Under the pieces are notes generated by a model. That model saw nothing but the letters and a program-made list of their open reading frames with translations. It did no database searches and was not told the DNA's origin. A stretch of 18,732 bases of DNA from the NCBI GenBank assembly GCA_934177555.1, contig CAKPPL010000016.1:1-18732 (forward strand), written 5' to 3'. The position numbers were made by a program, and so were the translations under genes. Of this stretch, positions 15,875 through 18,732 are shown in pieces. Position 1 is the stretch's first letter. Every line of letters starts with the position of its first letter. This DNA comes from an uncultured Clostridia bacterium. Its GTDB lineage: Bacteria; Bacillota; Clostridia; TANB77; CAG-508.

Positions 15875-16258
15875 TTATTCTTGTAAATTTCCATCCTCAT
15901 CTACAATATAAGTTCTTTGACTTTCTTTAAATGTTATTTCAAAGGTATTATTTGTTTCATTATATTTTATTTCATATGTTCCTTCTCCAATTTGTTTATT
16001 CAATGCTTTTTTTAAATTTTCTTCTGATTCTTTCGTCAATTCTGCATTATTATCACTTTTTATTGCATCTACTATTGCTAAATCTATTGCTTGTCTTTCT
16101 TCTGAAATTTCTGTTAATCTTTTTCCTTCTTGTGCTTGTTTTATATTTCCATCATCTCCTGTAAGTATTGCTATACTTGTTCCTGCTAATATTAATAATA
16201 CTATTATTGTAACTGAAAGAGCTACTAAGGTTACACCTTTTTCTTTTAATTTTACCAT
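15875..16258 (-). CDS. Type IV pilin-like / pseudopilin-like protein
   Basis: A 127-residue protein with a prepilin-like N-terminus: basic KLKEKG, then V-T-L-V-A-L and a hydrophobic helix (about 9-33, TLVALSVTIIVLLILAGTSIAIL). The predicted prepilin peptidase cut is after Gly8. The mature position 5 is Ala, not the Glu found in most pilins. A charged helical region (37-90) and a short beta-rich end (TYEIKYNETNNTFEITFK) follow, and there are no cysteines. AGGAGG lies before the ATG. It stands alone between rpoC and gatC with its own promoter, and no pilus assembly gene (ATPase, platform, peptidase) is in the window. Proteins with this GVTLVAL-type start are frequent in clostridial genomes, often as orphans. 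A surface-anchored role is possible; assembly into a pilus is unproven. Confidence 0.75.
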   Translation of the reverse strand: MVKLKEKGVTLVALSVTIIVLLILAGTSIAILTGDDGNIKQAQEGKRLTEISEERQAIDLAIVDAIKSDNNAELTKESEENLKKALNKQIGEGTYEIKYNETNNTFEITFKESQRTYIVDEDGNLQE

Positions 16259-16288
16259 ATTTTTCTCCTCCTATCTATTTACGAATTT

Positions 16289-16317
16289 ATTATATATTTT
16301 TATAATATTTTTGTAAA
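16289..16317 (-). promoter_or_regulatory. Promoter of the pilin-like gene
   Basis: The minus strand has TTTACA (complement of 16312-16317, 5 of 6), 17 bp, then TATAAT (complement of 16289-16294). It lies directly after the rpoC terminator, so this gene is transcribed separately from rpoBC. An inverted repeat CTATTTAC (16274-16281) / GTAAATAG (16313-16320) frames the promoter and could be an operator or chance. Confidence 0.7.
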
Positions 16318-16321
16318 TAGA

Positions 16322-16357
16322 AAAAAGGAAAAATAAATTTTCTTATTTTTCCTTTTT
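16322..16357 (-). terminator. Terminator of rpoC (rpoBC operon)
   Basis: AAAAAGGAAAAATAA (16322-16336) and TTATTTTTCCTTTTT (16343-16357) are exact complements with a 6-nt loop, beginning 4 bases after the rpoC stop. On the minus strand the stem runs into a string of six T. Confidence 0.8.
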
Positions 16358-16361
16358 ATCT

Positions 16362-18732
16362 TTATATTGCTTCTTCAGTTTTATTATCATCTTCTACTTC
16401 AATTTCAACATCTTGATATCTTTTCATACCTGTACCTGCTGGAATAAGTTTACCTATAATAACATTTTCTTTTAATCCTATTAAATCATCTTCTTTTCCT
16501 TTTATAGCTGCTTCTGTTAATACTCTTGTTGTCTCTTGGAATGATGCTGCAGATAAGAAACTTTCTGTTGCAAGTGATGCTTTTGTAATTCCAAGTAATG
16601 CCCTTCTTCCTGTTGCTGGTCTTTTTCCTTCTTCAATTGCTTTTGCGTTATTTTCTTCAAATTCATACATATCAACTAAAGAACCTGGGAACATACTTGT
16701 TTCTCCACTATCTTCAACTCTCATTTTTCTAAGCATTTGTCTTGCAATTACTTCAATGTGTTTATCATTTATATCAACACCTTGATTTCTATATACTTTT
16801 TGTACTTCTGAAATTAAGTATTCATATACTCCTTCTGGTCCTTTTATTGCTAATATTTCAGCTGGATTAATTGAACCTTCTATTAAAGCTTGTGCAGCTT
16901 TTACTTCATCTCCATCTTTAACTTTTAGTTTTGAACCAAATGGAATTGTATATGTTCTTGAGTCATCATTTGATGTAACTATAATTTCTTTCTTCTTCTT
17001 TGTTTCAGAAATTTTAACTTTACCATCAATTTCAGTAATTACAGCTACACCCTTTGGTTTTCTAGCTTCAAACAATTCTTCAACTCTTGGAAGACCTTGT
17101 GTAATATCTGCTACACCAGCTACACCACCTGAGTGAATTGTTCTCATAGTTAACTGTGTACCAGGCTCACCTATTGATTGAGCTGCTATTATACCTACAG
17201 ATTCTCCTATTGAAACTTGTTCTCTTCTAGCTAATCCTATACCATAACATTTTTGACATACACCATGTTTACTTCTACATCCTATTACAGAACGTACATA
17301 TACTTGTTTTATTCCTGCATCCACTATTTGTTTTGCTAGCTCTTTTGTTATCATTGTATTTGTATCAACAATAATTTCTTGTGTTTCAGGATTTATAATA
17401 TCATTTAATGGATATCTTCCTTCAAGTCTTTCTTCCAATTTTTCAACAACTTGATTTCCATCTTTGATATCTTCTAACATTAATCCATCATGTGTTCCAC
17501 AATCATGTTCTCTTACAATTATATCTTGTGATACATCAACTAATCTTCTTGTTAAATATCCTGAGTCAGCTGTTCTTAACGCTGTATCTGAAAGTCCTTT
17601 ACGAGCACCATGTGAAGAAATGAAATATTCTAGTGCATCTAATCCCTCACGGAAACAAGATTTAATTGGAATTTCTACAGCTTTACCTGTTGTACTTGCC
17701 ATAAGACCACGCATACCTGCAATTTGTCTTAATTGGTTCATATTACCACGGGCTCCTGATTTTACCATCATATATATTGGGTTTAAGTCATCAAAATTAT
17801 CTTCCATTGCTTTACTTACTTCATTTGTTGCATTTTCCCAAATATCTATAACTGTTTTATATCTTTCATCATCAGTTATTAAACCTCTTCTATATTGATT
17901 TCTAATTTTTTCAACTTTTTTGTCTGCATCTGATAATATTGTCTTTTTAGCTTCTGGAACTGCAACATCTGCTACAGAGAATGTTATTCCTGCTAATGTT
18001 GAATACTTAAATCCTAATGCTTTAATATAATCTATAACTTCAGCTGATTCTACTAATCCATGTTTTTCTATAACTCTATCAATTATAGTACCCATTGATT
18101 TTTTCATAACTGGGAAGTTTATTTCATATTGGAATGGATCTTCATTTCTATCTATAAATCCTAAATCTTGAGGTATTCCTTGGTTAAATATGATTTTACC
18201 AACACTTGTCTCAATTTTTCCAGTTTTTAATTCTCCATTAACTTCTTTAGTTATTTTTACAAATATTTTTGCATGTATTCCAACTGCTTTATTTTGGAAT
18301 GCCATTATAGCTTCATCTGGATCTTTGAAATATTTTCCTTCTCCTAATTCTCCATCTAATGTCATTGTTAAATAATAGCTTCCTAAAATCATATCTAGTC
18401 TAGGTACAGCAACTGGTTTACCATCTTGTGGTTTTAATAAGTTATTTGTTGCAAGCATTAAATATCTTGCTTCTGCTTGTGCTTCTGGAGTTAAAGGTAA
18501 ATGAACTGCCATTTGATCACCATCGAAGTCAGCATTAAATGCCTCACATACTAATGGGTGAAGTTTTATTGCTCTTCCTTCTACTAACACTGGTTCAAAT
18601 GCTTGAATACCTAATCTATGTAATGTTGGTGCACGGTTTAACATTACTGGATGATCTTGTATTACTTCTTCTAATATTCCCCATACTTCTGGGCTTAATC
18701 TTTCTACCATTCTTTTTGCACTTTTTATATTA
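16362..18732 (-). CDS. rpoC: RNA polymerase beta' subunit, C-terminal two-thirds (cut by window edge)
   Basis: The frame stays open to the right edge and reads NIKSAKRMVERLSPEVW there, so the first Met in view (18710) is internal and the true start lies outside. About 790 residues are visible. The catalytic Mg-binding NADFDGDQMAVH is at about 18501-18533, with Asp codons from 18516 to 18530. Further along are the bridge-helix and trigger-loop regions (ARGNMNQLRQIAGMRG; GEPGTQLTMRTIHSGG) and the second zinc site (HDCGTHDG plus CRSKHGVCQKC). The conserved tail ends TGMKRYQDVEIE plus an acidic end. Nothing is broken. rpoB should lie beyond the right edge. Confidence 0.98.
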   Translation of the reverse strand, partial: NIKSAKRMVERLSPEVWGILEEVIQDHPVMLNRAPTLHRLGIQAFEPVLVEGRAIKLHPLVCEAFNADFDGDQMAVHLPLTPEAQAEARYLMLATNNLLKPQDGKPVAVPRLDMILGSYYLTMTLDGELGEGKYFKDPDEAIMAFQNKAVGIHAKIFVKITKEVNGELKTGKIETSVGKIIFNQGIPQDLGFIDRNEDPFQYEINFPVMKKSMGTIIDRVIEKHGLVESAEVIDYIKALGFKYSTLAGITFSVADVAVPEAKKTILSDADKKVEKIRNQYRRGLITDDERYKTVIDIWENATNEVSKAMEDNFDDLNPIYMMVKSGARGNMNQLRQIAGMRGLMASTTGKAVEIPIKSCFREGLDALEYFISSHGARKGLSDTALRTADSGYLTRRLVDVSQDIIVREHDCGTHDGLMLEDIKDGNQVVEKLEERLEGRYPLNDIINPETQEIIVDTNTMITKELAKQIVDAGIKQVYVRSVIGCRSKHGVCQKCYGIGLARREQVSIGESVGIIAAQSIGEPGTQLTMRTIHSGGVAGVADITQGLPRVEELFEARKPKGVAVITEIDGKVKISETKKKKEIIVTSNDDSRTYTIPFGSKLKVKDGDEVKAAQALIEGSINPAEILAIKGPEGVYEYLISEVQKVYRNQGVDINDKHIEVIARQMLRKMRVEDSGETSMFPGSLVDMYEFEENNAKAIEEGKRPATGRRALLGITKASLATESFLSAASFQETTRVLTEAAIKGKEDDLIGLKENVIIGKLIPAGTGMKRYQDVEIEVEDDNKTEEAI

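Noticed and set aside
15853..15893. Intrinsic terminator after the pilin-like gene (ACAAG / CTTGT then T-run)
   Set aside because: The possible stem is only about 5 bp with a 16-nt loop, and the T-run overlaps the gatC -35 region; too weak to list as a feature.
17464..17898. Open frame of 144 codons on the plus strand opposite rpoC, and similar long plus-strand frames elsewhere
   Set aside because: They mirror conserved minus-strand genes, lack ribosome binding sites, and give low-complexity Leu/Phe/Ile-rich products expected from reading AT-rich genes backwards.
18707..18710. ATG at 18710 as the start of rpoC
   Set aside because: The frame continues to the window edge with conserved RpoC residues (NIKSAKRM), so this Met is internal and the gene is simply cut by the window.

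Overview
The window is AT-rich housekeeping DNA from a low-GC Bacillota (Firmicutes), most likely an uncultured gut-type member of the Clostridia. This rests on the very low GC, the strong AGGAGG-type ribosome binding sites, and the gene content: the indirect Gln/Asn-tRNA route (gatCAB), DisA, a SufCBDSU operon with SufU as scaffold, a SipW/TasA-type secretion pair, and a pilin-like N-terminus of a type frequent in clostridial genomes. Almost every gene is on the minus strand. The exceptions are rpsT and one small membrane protein gene. No mobile element, phage, CRISPR array, rRNA or tRNA was seen.

Layout, left to right. 1-1240: a two-gene minus-strand unit, the SipW-type signal peptidase followed by its probable TasA/camelysin-like substrate, with its own promoter. 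1272-7705: one long minus-strand operon, transcribed as regulator, sufC, sufB, sufD, sufS, sufU, mnmA. It covers iron-sulfur cluster assembly plus the sulfur-using tRNA thiolase MnmA. It starts from a perfect consensus promoter bracketed by two copies of an inverted-repeat operator. 7802-8167: rpsT on the plus strand, with its own promoter and a hairpin terminator shared with the convergent operon. 8173-11520: radA, disA and a membrane-anchored cyclophilin in one minus-strand operon. 11523-12217: a small coiled-coil gene made of 11-residue repeats, with a consensus promoter and a leader of about 140 nt. 12250-12566: a small two-helix membrane protein gene on the plus strand. 12571-15862: gatC, gatA, gatB. 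15875-16317: a single pilin-like gene with its own promoter. 16322-18732: the 3' part of rpoC and its terminator; the gene runs off the right edge.

The most interesting point is the first gene of the suf operon. It has the fold signature of a DtxR/MntR metal-dependent repressor. By my alignment from memory it lacks the MntR metal ligands and instead carries a C-terminal three-cysteine cluster (C-x8-C-x2-C), the only cysteines in the protein. Together with the two operator-like repeats around its promoter, this suggests an autoregulated Fe-S (or zinc/redox) sensing repressor controlling suf, taking the place IscR or SufR holds in other bacteria. This is inference and has not been tested.
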